A stretch of DNA of 64,000 bases, taken from contig RPFO01000065.1 of NCBI GenBank assembly GCA_009746045.1, positions 6,666,650 to 6,730,649 of the forward strand, given 5' to 3'. Both the position numbers and the translations under genes were made by a program. Numbering within the stretch: the stretch's first letter is position 1; each line of letters opens with the position of its first letter. This document shows, piece by piece, positions 30,501 to 42,500 of this stretch. This DNA comes from Mesostigma viride (lineage: Eukaryota > Streptophyta > Mesostigmatophyceae > Mesostigmatales > Mesostigmataceae). The notes under the pieces were generated by a model. That model did not search any database. It was not told the DNA's origin and saw only the letters and a list, made by a program, of their open reading frames with translations.

Positions 30501-33500
30501 GGACCAATACGTAGCCTCACGGTGAGCGCACGCCTTTCCTGAAAAACAAGCGCCGGGTGTGTTTGTCGAGCGCACTCCGGTTCTATTTTCCTCACGCCGT
30601 CCTCAGAAAGCCAACTTGAGCGCACACCTTTTAAAAAATTATGGCGCCGGGGCGATTTTTGAGCTCGCTTCACGTCTGACAGAGCCACGTCGGACCTCAT
30701 TTGGAGGGGGCAGTTTAGCTGAGCCCCCCCCCCCCCTCATGGCAGTATCGTGTGGGTATGCTGCTGACGCACGCCACGCACAACATGCTGTGTGTGTGTG
30801 TGTGTGCGTGTGCCTGCATACCCACCCGCGCACACAGTGTGTGCACATGGGTGTTAATGTTTGTGCGTCTGTGTGCGTTGGTGTGCATGTGTGTGCGCGC
30901 ACGTACATCTGTGTGTGCATGTGTCCGGGCGTGTGTGTGTGTGTGCGATAAAGCCTCACACGCCGGTCTGTTCAAGTGGGTGTGCAAACCAGCCATGCCT
31001 CCTGTGACCCCAGCCAAGTCCATTCCAGTCCAGCTATCCACACCCATACCCTGCCCTATCCTGCCGAAACAGTCCACAGATCTCACAACGTCGGACCACC
31101 ATGTGACCAGGAATATTTGTCTTACTTACAGTCATTCACGCCTTAAGTTGGGTTGTCTCACTTAGCACATCCGCACCCGCCCCCCCTCTCCCTTTCCCTC
31201 CCTCTCCCCCTTCCCCCCCCTCTCTACTCCCCTCCTCCTTCCCTTGCGTTTCCTGCCCAGGTGGTGTCCCAGCTGCAGCATGGCAGCTCGGAGTGGGGTC
31301 TCCCCGTCGTGGCCTCGCGCATCAAGGGGCGTTCGCAGCAGAACCCCGTGATGTGGCACGACCCCGAGACCAACACGATCCACCTGCTGCATACGTCACA
31401 GGTACGGAGGCAGGGCCTGTAGGCCAACACCCCGACACCTGCTTGCACACGTCACAGGCAAGAGGAATGGCATGCAGATACTCGCGCTGCCTCATCAAAG
31501 GAGCCAGGCATCTCGGTCTCTGTCCGCCGGCCATGGGGCACGACCTGGAGACCAAAAAACTCCACCTGCTTGCACACGTCACAGGCAAGTGGATCCGCCA
31601 CTGGGTCACTCTCTGCCGGTCACGTGGCCAAGACACAGGCCATCCACCGGCTAGCACGCGTCACATGCATGGAGGTAGGCACTAAGGTCACTGTACGCCG
31701 GCCGTGTGGCACATGCGCGTGGACTCATATTATCCCCCTGCTGCGCTCGTCACAGGTAAGAGGCATGACCTGTAGGCCAGCACACCCCAAGCCTGCTTGC
31801 ACACGTCACAGGCTAGTTGGCAGCAGCTAGGTCATTGTATCGGGTCATGTGGCATAGGTGAGTGGTGTGATGTATAAACGCGCACATGATGATGTACTTG
31901 CTAACACACGTCACAGTCTAGTTGACAAGCACGGCTGCATGTGATTGCACATATCACAGGCAAGTTGACAAGCACTGTTGCACGTGCTAACACGCGTCAC
32001 AGGCGAGTGGGCAGCCGGTAGGTGACTGTACTCCACTTAGCCTATCCTGCCACGCTTGCGGTGGCCCGCATCCGCTATAGTGCCCATGCCCTGCGGTGCC
32101 GCGTGCCTCGGGACTCGCCCCTCCTCACGTTTGGGCTCCCCGCTCCCCACGTCTGCAAACTGCTGCCGACCGTGCCTGATCCCATGTCATCATACTGGAT
32201 ATATGCATGCATCGTACCACCATGTTATATCATCCCTTATATATACATGTATCATATCATCCTGGTAAGCTTGACACCATAACCCCATACTAGTATCATA
32301 TCATGTTATATCATCCTTTATATATACCACCTGCATCCTATCATCCTATTAGTATCATATCATGTTATATCATCCTTAATATACCACCTGCATCCCATCA
32401 TCCCAGTAGTCATCACCGTGGCTGATCCCGTGTCCTTTTCATCGCACCATGACCCCATGGCCCCCACAACAGGCAGCACACCTCGGCCAGGGAACTTCTG
32501 ACGTACGTCACGTCACTTCCAGTGACGAGGGCCTCACCTGGACCCCACCGGTGGTGCTGTTCGCCGAGCCGGTACGTGCTGTGGAACGAGTCGTTGGTCA
32601 TGTAATCTAAACGTCGAGCCGGTAAGGTGCGCAGAGGACCACGCTTTGGGCATCATGGGGGTGGCCCCTCCACCAGGGGGGGTGCTTAGCAGGGTTACCT
32701 AGTCGACATGGGGGTGGCACCTCCACCAGGGGTTTGCTTAGCCCAGCTTCAGATGTGCCACCTGTCCACAGCTCACTGGGTCCTTGTAGCTGGGTCCAAC
32801 CTGGGCAGGGGGCATAGAGCATGCGGTTCTGCGAGCCGGCACGCCCTGCTAGAACGCGTTCGTGCATAAGACTGCGGCCTACTATGGTCTGGTAAATGTA
32901 TGCAAGATGGGTAGGAGGTGTAGCATTCGGCTGTGCGTTCTAGTTTGCGGAGGATGGTCGTGGATCGGTCTGTGTGCTTTTGGGCAATTTGTGCTGGTTT
33001 TGCATCGCAGAGTCTGCCTTTAGCGGACGTCGGATGACTGCAGGCTTGTGGACGGCGAGAGAGACATGAATCGGAGGCAGGCACGGATCCGATACTAAAA
33101 GCACATCGCTGTAGTGACAAGCGCGCATCAGATACAGGCAGGCTCCATGGTCCCTGATGCTCCAGATTTCAGACCTGAGCTGGTTGGCTCATTTGTATGA
33201 GAATGATTTGGAGTATAGCTGAGAGAGATGTTTCCACTCTGGTTACGGAGACATGGTGGTGATTCCCTGCCAGTGTCCCAGGCCTTGCCGCATTCAACAT
33301 ACATGCTTATCAACATACATGCTTGTCAACATACATGCTTATCAACATACATGCTTATCAACATACATGCTTATCAAGTAACGTGCGTGTTTGCAACTTG
33401 CCCGTTGAAACTCTACGGCGGAGCCAATTTTCGGAAGAACCGACCCCTTATGCTTGCAAATTCGGGACAAATTCGGTGGATGGATGGATGGATGGATTGT

Positions 33501-36500
33501 CGGATTTTCATCCCCTATTCCTATGTTTTCTCACGTGTACGGCCTTATAAGCTTCGCCAATTCTGGCGAACCTAACGGTTCTTCCGAAAATTGGCTCCGC
33601 CAGATCAACCTACATACTTATCAACCTACATGCCTATCAACATACATGCTTATCAACATACATGCTCATGAACCTACATGCTTATCAACATACATGCTTA
33701 TCAACATACATGCTTATCAACATACATGCTTATCAACATACATGCTTATCAACCTACATGCTTATCAACATCCACAGTCAAGCTAGTGTGCGCATCGCCC
33801 GGAGTGAGCCATAAGGGCCAGACTTGCAGACTTGTCTGTGTACCAGTACAAGGCATAGTATGTTAAATGGCGAAATGCATTCATGTTTGTCATGTACCAT
33901 TCCGGGGAAGGCTTGTATTTGTTTTTCCTCCTCTCCCTCCTCTACCTCCTCTCCCTCCTCTCCCTCCTCTCCCTCCTCTCCCTCCTCTCCCTCCTCTCCC
34001 TCCTCTCCCTCCTCTCCCTCCTCTCCCTCCTCTCCCTCCTCTCCCTCCTCTCCCTCCTCTCCCTCCTCTCCCTCCTCTCCCTCCTCTCCCTCCTCTCCCT
34101 CCTCTCCCTCCTCTCCCTCCTCTCCCTCCTCTCCCTCCTCTCCCTCCTCTCCCTCCTCTCCCTCCTCTCCCTCCTCTCCCTCCTCTCCCTCCTCTCCCTC
34201 CTCTCCCTCCTCTCCCTCCTCTCCCTCCTCTCCCTCCTCTCCCTCCTCTCCCTCCTCTCCCTCCTCTCCCTCCTCTCCCTCCTCTCCCTCCTCTCCCTCC
34301 TCTCCCTCCTCTCCCTCCTCTCCCTCCTCTCCCTCCTCTCCCTCCTCTCCCTCCTGTCTCCCCTAGCTTCGCCCACCGTTGCTCTCATAGCCCTCTCTCG
34401 CTGCCTCTGGCATATGTATCCTTATCATCTCACGGCGTCATCTTGGCATCTGGTCAAGCATCAGCTTCGCATCTGGTCAAAGTAATCTTGGCATCTGGCC
34501 AAGCAGCAGCTTGGCGTCTGGTCAAGCATCATCTCAGCATGTGCTGAAGCAGCAGCTTTGCATCTGGTCAAGTGTCGTCATGTCAAGGTTAATCCCATGG
34601 GGCCATCTCGTTGTGACCTCTTGTCACTTCAAATCTGATCCCCCCTGCCCCCTTCCTGGAATTGCGGCTCCCTTCACTGCCCCTGCGACCGCGGTGGCCC
34701 CACCCTGCAGGGCGTGTTCACACGGAACCAGCTGCTGCGGTCGTCCAGCGGGAGCCTGCTGCTGCCCATGTACTATACGCCCGGTGGGTCCACGTACTAA
34801 ATGATGTACATTACGCCCGGTGGGTCCACGTACTAAATGATGTACATTACGCCCGGTGGGTCCACGTACTAAATGATGTACATTACGCCCGGTGGGTCCA
34901 CGTACTAAATGATGTACATTACGCCCGGTGGGTCCACGTGCTAAATGATGTACATTACGCCCGGTGGGTCCACGTACTAAATGATGTACATTACGCCCGG
35001 TGGGTCCACGTACTAAATGATGTACATTACGCCCGGTGGGTCCACGTACTAAATGATGTACATTACGCCCGGTGGGTCCACGTGCTAAATGATGTACATT
35101 ACGCCCGGTGGGTCCACGTACTAAATGATGTACATTACGCCCGGTGGGTCCACGTACTAAATGATGTACATTACGCCCGGTGGGTCCACGTACTAAATGA
35201 TGTACATTACGCCCAGTGGGTCCACGTACTAAATGATGTACATTACGCCCAGTGGGTTCACGTACTAAATGATGTACATTACGCCCAGTGGGTCCACGTA
35301 CTAAATGATGTACATTACGCCCAGTGGGTCCACGTACTAAATGATGTACATTACGCCCGGTGGGTCCACGTACTAAATGATGTACATTACGCCCAGTGGG
35401 TCCACGTGCTAAATGATGTACATTACGCCCGGTGGGTCCACGTACTAAATGATGTACATTACGCCCGGTGGGTCCACGCACTAAATGATGTACATTACGC
35501 CCGGTGGGTCCACGTACTAAATGATGTACATTACGCCCGGTGGGTCCACGTACTAAATGATGTACATTACGCCCGGTGGGTCCACGTACTAAATGATGTA
35601 CATTACGCCCGGTGGGTCCACGTACTAAATGATGTACATTACGCCCGGTGGGTCCACGCACTAAATGATGTACATTACGCCCGGTGGGTCCACGTACTAA
35701 ATGATGTACATTACGCCCAGTGGGTCCACGCACTAAATGATGTACATTACGCCCAGTGGGTCCATGTACTAAATGATGTACATTACGCCCAGTGGGTCCA
35801 CATACTAAATGATGTACATTACGCCCAGTGGGTCCATGTAGTATGTGTACTACGCACCCAGTGGGTGCATGACTGTTGTGCGGATGCCAGTGACCATCTA
35901 TCCACGAGACATCGCGTATCTAGGCTTCGTGAGGGCGCCCCCTTGTCTGGTGTTGTCCATTACAGTGACCATGATAGTGACCGTAACCATTAAACAAGGC
36001 TTGGCGAGGGTGAACCCTCGACTGGGGGCGTCGATCTTCGAAGTTGTACCCCCCGACTTGTATTGCCTTGGAGTTGAGAAATGATGTGCGTCTTTTGGTA
36101 AAATGTAATTTGATAAGAATAAGTGCCTTTGATTTCCAGTGGCGCCGTCGATACGTCGTCTCTAGTCTTTGGATGTGCAACCACTCGGCACCGCGCCGCA
36201 CCAAACCGCACTGCACCATAGGGCACGGCGGCATTGCTGAGATTGCGTCAAGTACTGCAGGTTTGGGGGGCCTCAAAACAAGCAATTTTACTTTGGTTCT
36301 TTCGATTGGGATGACTCCGTCGCTGCTCGCCATTCCTGTCCCCACGGCCAGCATTAAGCTGCCATCATGTTGACCCTTACTGGGGGGGAAAGGGCATGGC
36401 GACCCTTGCTTGCGATGCCCTTTCCTCCCCCTTATGGCACGAGCCACAGTCTGTGCATGATCTACTCCACGTTGTTTCCTGTCCCTTTCCGCGCATGCTG

Positions 36501-39500
36501 TTTTCTAGCGCGCTGGGCTACGACGCGTACCGCTCGCATCAGTGCTAATGGAATCAGGTGGTGCAAATGGAATCGAACCTGGGCGGTGTCGGTTTTCCTG
36601 GCTATACACATCGCAGAGGGCTACAACGCTTACAGCTCCCACTACTGTGTGTTCAAGGAAAGCGTCACGGCCGACTTCAGCACGTGGGAGGAATACATCA
36701 TGACACGCCCTGGTGGGTACCTGTTGGGGAGCAGTGGCCTGCGGGTGTTGCGTTTGTCCTCGTTGTACAGTAGGGAGATACTCCTGTTGCCCTTCAATGT
36801 TGCCCTTATTTTGCATAGCCTCTGTGCCTGGCGCTGAGTCTGGCTCAACTAGCCCACTTTGCATATTGCTGAGCACGCCTTGGCTTTGTTGAGGATCATA
36901 CATAGCCCATGAGGTCGATCATGTACGATCATGCACGATCATGTAGACTGCTGGCACCTGGCAGAGCATTTGTTGGTCAGACACTATTGTATTAGCTCGT
37001 GCGTTGACTCTGGCAGTCTACCTAGCACCCACTTAGTATATACTATAATATAAGTAAGTGTGTGAGCATGCACTGAAGGCATGCCACGGAGTACCCGATG
37101 AGGTACTTTTCTACACGGACACTTCACCCACAAAGGCAAGTGGCACGACACGCTCGCCCATGTCTGGAGTCGCAGATAGCAACTCCGCGTCATCCGGACT
37201 ATCCAAGACGACTGTATACGCTCGGCCATGATGACGGGTGTGGGGGTAGGTTGCATGCTGACCCCCGATAGCCCAGGAGAATGTAAAGGCTTCTCGGGAC
37301 CGGAGCCTGAGAGTTTTTAAGGGCATACCCAGGGTTCATCCACAACCCCCGTATAATATAGTATACCGCATTTAGTGACCCCTCGCGATGGGGGCACACC
37401 TGCCTACCTGCCTGCCTGCCTCGCCTCCACGCATGATTGATTGGTACTTGGTTTACCCGGTGGATCGCCTCGGCTGGCTGCCCACAGGGGACATGCTGGC
37501 CCAGCCCACGGTGGTCCAGGCGCGCAACGGGGACTTCAAGGATTTGGTGGCGTTCTTCCGCAGTCGATTGGGGGACTACATCTACAGCAGCCGCTCGGAT
37601 GACGAGGTGCGTGGTACTATGTGATATTTGTACTAGTAGCATAGTGGGTGGTGCTATGTCATAGTAGTATAAAACTGGGTGGTGCTATATCATAGTAGTA
37701 TAAAACTGGGTGGTGCTATATCATAGTAGTATAAAACTGGGTGACGCTATGTCATAGTAGTATAAAACTGGGTGGTGCTATATCATAGTAGTATAAAACT
37801 GGGTGGTGCTATATCATAGTAGTATAAAACTGGGTGACGCTATGTCATAGTATAAAAACTGGGTGGTGCTATGTCATAGTAGTATAAAACTGGGTGGTGC
37901 TATGTCACAGTAGTATAAAACTGGGTGGTGCTATGTCACAGTAGTATAAAACTGGGTGGTGCTATGTCACAGTAGTATAAAACTGGGTGGTGCTATGTCA
38001 TAGTAGTATAAAACTGGGTGGTGCTATGTCATAGTAGTATAAAACTGGGTGGTGCTATGTCACAGTAGTATAAAACTGGGTGGTGCTATGTCACAGTAGT
38101 ATAAACCTGGGTGGTGCTATGTCATAGTAGTATAAAACTGGGTGGTGCTATGTCACAGTAGTATAAAACTGGGTGGTGCTATGTCACAGTAGTATAAAAC
38201 TGGGTGGTGCTATGTCACAGTAGTATAAAACTGGGTGGTGCTATATCATAGTAGTATAAAACTGGGTGGTGCTATGTCACAGTAGTATAAAACTGGGTGG
38301 TGCTATATCATAGTAGTATAAAACTGGGTGGTGCTATGTCACAGTAGTATAAAACTGGGTGGTGCTATGTCACAGTAGTATAAAACTGGGTGGTGCTATG
38401 TCACAGTAGTATAAAACTGGGTGGTGCTATATCATAGTAGTATAAAACTGGGTGGTGCTATGTCACAGTAGTATAAAACTGGGTGGTGCTATATCATAGT
38501 AGTATAAAACTGGGTGGTGCTATGTCATAGTAGTATAAAACTGGGTGGTGCTATGTCACAGTAGTATAAAACTGGGAGGTGCTATGTCAAAGTAGTATAA
38601 AACTGGGAGGTGCTATGTCATAGTAGTATAAAACTGGGTGGTGCTATGTCACAGTAGTATAAAACTGGGTGGTGCTATGTCACAGTAGTATAAAACTGGG
38701 TGACGCTATGTCATAGTATAAAAACTGGGTGGTGCTATGTCATAGTAGTATAAAACTGGGTGGTGCTATGTCACAGTAGTATAAAACTGGGTGGTGCTAT
38801 GTCACAGTAGTATAAAACTGGGAGGTGCTATGTCATAGTAGTATAAAACTGGGTGGTGCTATGTCATAGTAGTATAAAACTGGGTGGTGCTATGTCACAG
38901 TAGTATAAAACTGGGTGGTGCTATGTCACAGTAGTATAAACCTGCGTGGTGCTATGTCATAGTAGTATAAAACTGGGTGGTGCTATGTCACAGTAGTATA
39001 AAACTGGGTGGTGCTATGTCACAGTAGTATAAAACTGGGTGGTGCTATGTCGCAGTAGTATAAAACTGGGTGGTGCTATATCACAGTAGTATAAAACTGG
39101 GTGGTGCTATGTCACAGTAGTATAAACCTGGGTGGTGCTATATCATAGTAGTATAAAACTGGGTGGTGCTATGTCACAGTAGTATAAAACTGGGTGGTGC
39201 TATGTCACAGTAGTATAAAACTGGGTGGTGCTATGTCACAGTAGTATAAAACTGGGTGGTGCTATATCATAGTAGTATAAAACTGGGTGGTGCTATGTCA
39301 CAGTAGTATAAAACTGGGTGGTGCTATGTCACAGTAGTATAAAACTGGGTGGTGCTATATCATAGTAGTATAAAACTGGGTGGTGCTATGTCACAGTAGT
39401 ATAAAACTGGGTGGTGCTATGTCACCGTAGTATAAACCTGGGTGGTGCTATGTCATAGTAGTATAAAACTGGGTGGTGCTATGTCACAGTAGTATAAAAC

Positions 39501-42500
39501 TGGGTGGTGCTATGTCACAGTAGTATAAAACTGGGTGGTGCTATGTCACAGTAGTATAAAACTGGGTGGTGCTATATCATAGTAGTATAAAACTGGGTGG
39601 TGCTATGTCACAGTAGTATAAAACTGGGTGGTGCTATATCATAGTAGTATAAAACTGGGTGGTGCTATGTCACAGTAGTATAAAACTGGGTGGTGCTATG
39701 TCACAGTAGTATAAAACTGGGTGGTGCTATGTCACAGTAGTATAAAACTGGGTGGTGCTATGTCACAGTAGTATAAAACTGGGTGGTGCTATGTCACAGT
39801 AGTATAAAACTGGGTGGTGCTATGTCATAGTAGTATAAAACTGGGTGGTGCTATGTCATAGTAGTATAAAACTGGGTGACGCTATGTCATATTAGTATAA
39901 AACTGGGTGACGCTATGTGATATAATGACGTGCGACGGAGAGCTGGGAGCAAGCTATGAGCTGGTTAGCACGCAGACAGTAATCTTGTGGGGTAAGGGTA
40001 GTGTCGTACCTGGGTAAGGACAATCACAATCTCCTACTAGGGCAAGGGAAGTATCTTAGTTGGGTAAGCACAATCTCCATGTGGGGTAAGGACCGTGTCA
40101 TTAGTTGGGCAAGGGCGAGCGTGGTTGTCTGCTCTATTCGAGTTCACTCCTAGCCACCTCTCTGCTCTATTCGAGTTCACTCCTAGCCACCTCTCTGCTC
40201 TATTCGAGTTCACTCCTAGCCACCTCGACAGATGCGGGCAAGCTGTGGTGCCGCGGGTGGGCACAGCGTTGCCATCATGGGAACAAATGCAAAAACTTTG
40301 GTTTTGGCAAATTACCATGTTTTAGCATGCGCCACGGGGCTATGTCGTAGTGTGTTCCTCTTGGCAGGTGAAATCAAACTTCTCAAAATGATTTTGGCAT
40401 GCCTGTTTATGTGGGCATCGGACTCTCTCCAACGTTAGGACTGTCCAAAGGTGATGTTAGGGTAAGTTACTTGATTAATTGTTACACCCCCATTCATAGC
40501 CAATCTATTTGCCCTCGCCACTTGTGTTTGCATTTGTGAACGCTAGCTCTTCCTGCATACTCCTAGTGAAAAGCATCAACCTGCAAACGGGCAGCTCACA
40601 GGGTATCTTGCAGGGATGGGAGGGCTACTTTTTGATGGTGGATCCTCTGGTTGTGGTTATTTCGCCTAAGTGCTGATTACTTAAGATCAACAGGTGTCTT
40701 CTTCCTCCCCCCCCTTTTTGTGGGGTAAAATGGGGGGGGGGGGGGGGGGGCAAGAGGTCTTGACAATCAGACTTATGCGAGTGGTGCCTGGGATGAGTGC
40801 TTGGGTGGGGTGCTGCAACATGCGGTTGACCTGCAATGTGCGCTTGCCCTGTTTGCTCTCATTTATTGGGTAATGTAATGACATTTCCCTGGTCTGGCTT
40901 GCAGGGCAAGACGTGGTCACGCCCAGCTCGCACCGTCCTCCCCAACAACAATAGTGGCATCCAGGTGGGTGGGTACACTGGGTTGCTTAAACCCTAAACC
41001 CTAAACAGGCATCCAGGTGGGTTGGGATGATGCGGGGCTTCCGTATGTGTATATGCCGTGTGTGTATACGTGCGTGTACGTGTGGAAGGGGAAGGGGAAG
41101 GGGAAGGGGAAGGGGAAGGGGAAGGGGAAGGGGAAGCGGAGGCGGAGGCGGAGGCGGAGGCGGAGGCGGAGGCGGAGGCGGAGGCGGAGGCGGAGGCGGA
41201 GGCGGAGGCGGAGGCGGAGGCGGAGGCGGAGGCGGAGGCGGAGGCGGAGGCGGAGGCGGAGGCGGAGGCGGAGGCGGAGGCGGAGGCGGAGGCGGAGGCG
41301 GAGGCGGAGGCGGAGGCGGAGGCGGAGGCGGAAGCGGAGGCGGAAGCGGAAGCGGAAGCGGAAGCGGAAGGGGAGGGGAAGGGGGAGGGAGGGGGAGGGG
41401 AGGGGGAGGGGAGGGGAGGGGAGGGGGAGGGGAGGGGGAGGGGGAGGGGAGGGGAGGGGAGGGGGAGGGGAGGGGAGGGGGAGGGAGGGGGAGGGGGAGG
41501 GAGGGGGGGAGGGGGAGGGGGAGGGGGAGGGGGGAGGGGAGGGGGGGGGAGGGGGAGGGGAGGGGAGGGGAGGGGAGGGGAGGGGAGGGGGAGGGGAGGG
41601 GGAGGGGAGGGGGAGGGGAGGGGAGGGGAGGGCGAAGTGGAAGTGGAAGTGGAGTTGGAAGTGGAAGTGGAAGTGGAGTTGGAAGTGGAAGTGGAAGTGG
41701 AGGTGGAAGTGGAGGTGGAAGTGGAAGTGGAAGTGCAGGTGGAAGTGGGCGCTTGTGGATTGTAACAAGCGACGGTGGGCGCTCATTAGTGGCCAGCTAC
41801 ACCAAGGGAACCTGACCCGGTTTCGTAGAGTGGTCGCACCTCTTCATTAACCTGCGTCACACATGTATCTTCCCATGAAGTTTTTTTCCGCGAAACCGTT
41901 TTCTTTATTACATCGGTATTTCCTCGACACCTTTATTCTGTAAGCATTTTTTGAACTTTTTCCTGGGCGATGGCAGGCCTTTTGCTTAATTAAGTGAGGC
42001 CTTTACATAGATGGCAGTTTCTTGGTTCCAATGTCTCCCCTGCCAGGATGCGCTGCCGCCAAGCCTAGCACAAGCGCAATTTTCTTGCGACCGCATTTCC
42101 TTGACCTTACTGAACTTCCACGCGGCGCTGCTGCCGAGCCTAGCTCAACCGTTAATGTCTTGCAACTGCGTCTCCTTGACCTCTCTTGACATTCCTTGAC
42201 CCTACCCTGGCAGGCGGCGCTGCTGTCAAGCGGCACGATCGCGATCGTGTTCAACAACCGCGGTGGCGGCGCGCGGTACCCACTCTCCATCGCCCTCAGC
42301 GAGGACGGGGGAAACACGTGGCCCTTTGTGCGGGACATCGAGACCGGCACGTCGGGGAATGTACGTGAACTTCATCCAATGTATATGCCTACATGTACAC
42401 AGCCAATTATATGTACCCAATGTACACAACCAAATATATGTACCCAATGTAGACAGCCAATTATATGTACCCTATGTTCACAACCAATTATAGGTACCGT

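Larger units (their letters stand above)
32572..34710 (+). other. Sialidase-like gene intron 4
   Basis: Intron of 2139 bp containing a re-copied donor segment (32815-32862), a 15-bp array split by a MITE (33296-33778), a 9-bp array (33931-34352) and CATCTGGTCAAGCA repeats at 34440-34580. Acceptor ACCCTGCAG. Confidence 0.82.
37607..40904 (+). other. Sialidase-like gene intron 7 with a 2.3-kb 31-bp array
   Basis: Intron of 3298 bp. 37640-39915 is the 31-bp array. 40128-40226 is a 33-bp triple repeat (CTGCTCTATTCGAGTTCACT...). A G run lies at 40733-40750. Acceptor GGCTTGCAG. Confidence 0.85.
40965..42213 (+). other. Sialidase-like gene intron 8
   Basis: Intron of 1249 bp. It contains a duplicated donor (41008-41022) separated from the real one by a telomere-like run, a 660-bp purine array (41085-41745) and three copies of the exon 9 acceptor side (42038, 42119, 42205). 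Confidence 0.85.

Noticed and set aside
34624-35993. 369- and 443-codon ORFs on both strands made of 12-residue repeats
   Set aside because: They are open only because the repeat unit is 36 bp; they cross the real exon 5 donor and have no codon bias or domain.
37640-39915. CRISPR array
   Set aside because: Regular 31-bp period but no spacers; units are contiguous and it lies in a eukaryotic intron.
41001-41850. Arg/Gly/Glu-repeat ORFs
   Set aside because: Purine array in intron 8; six frames open and the true exons on both sides are in other frames.
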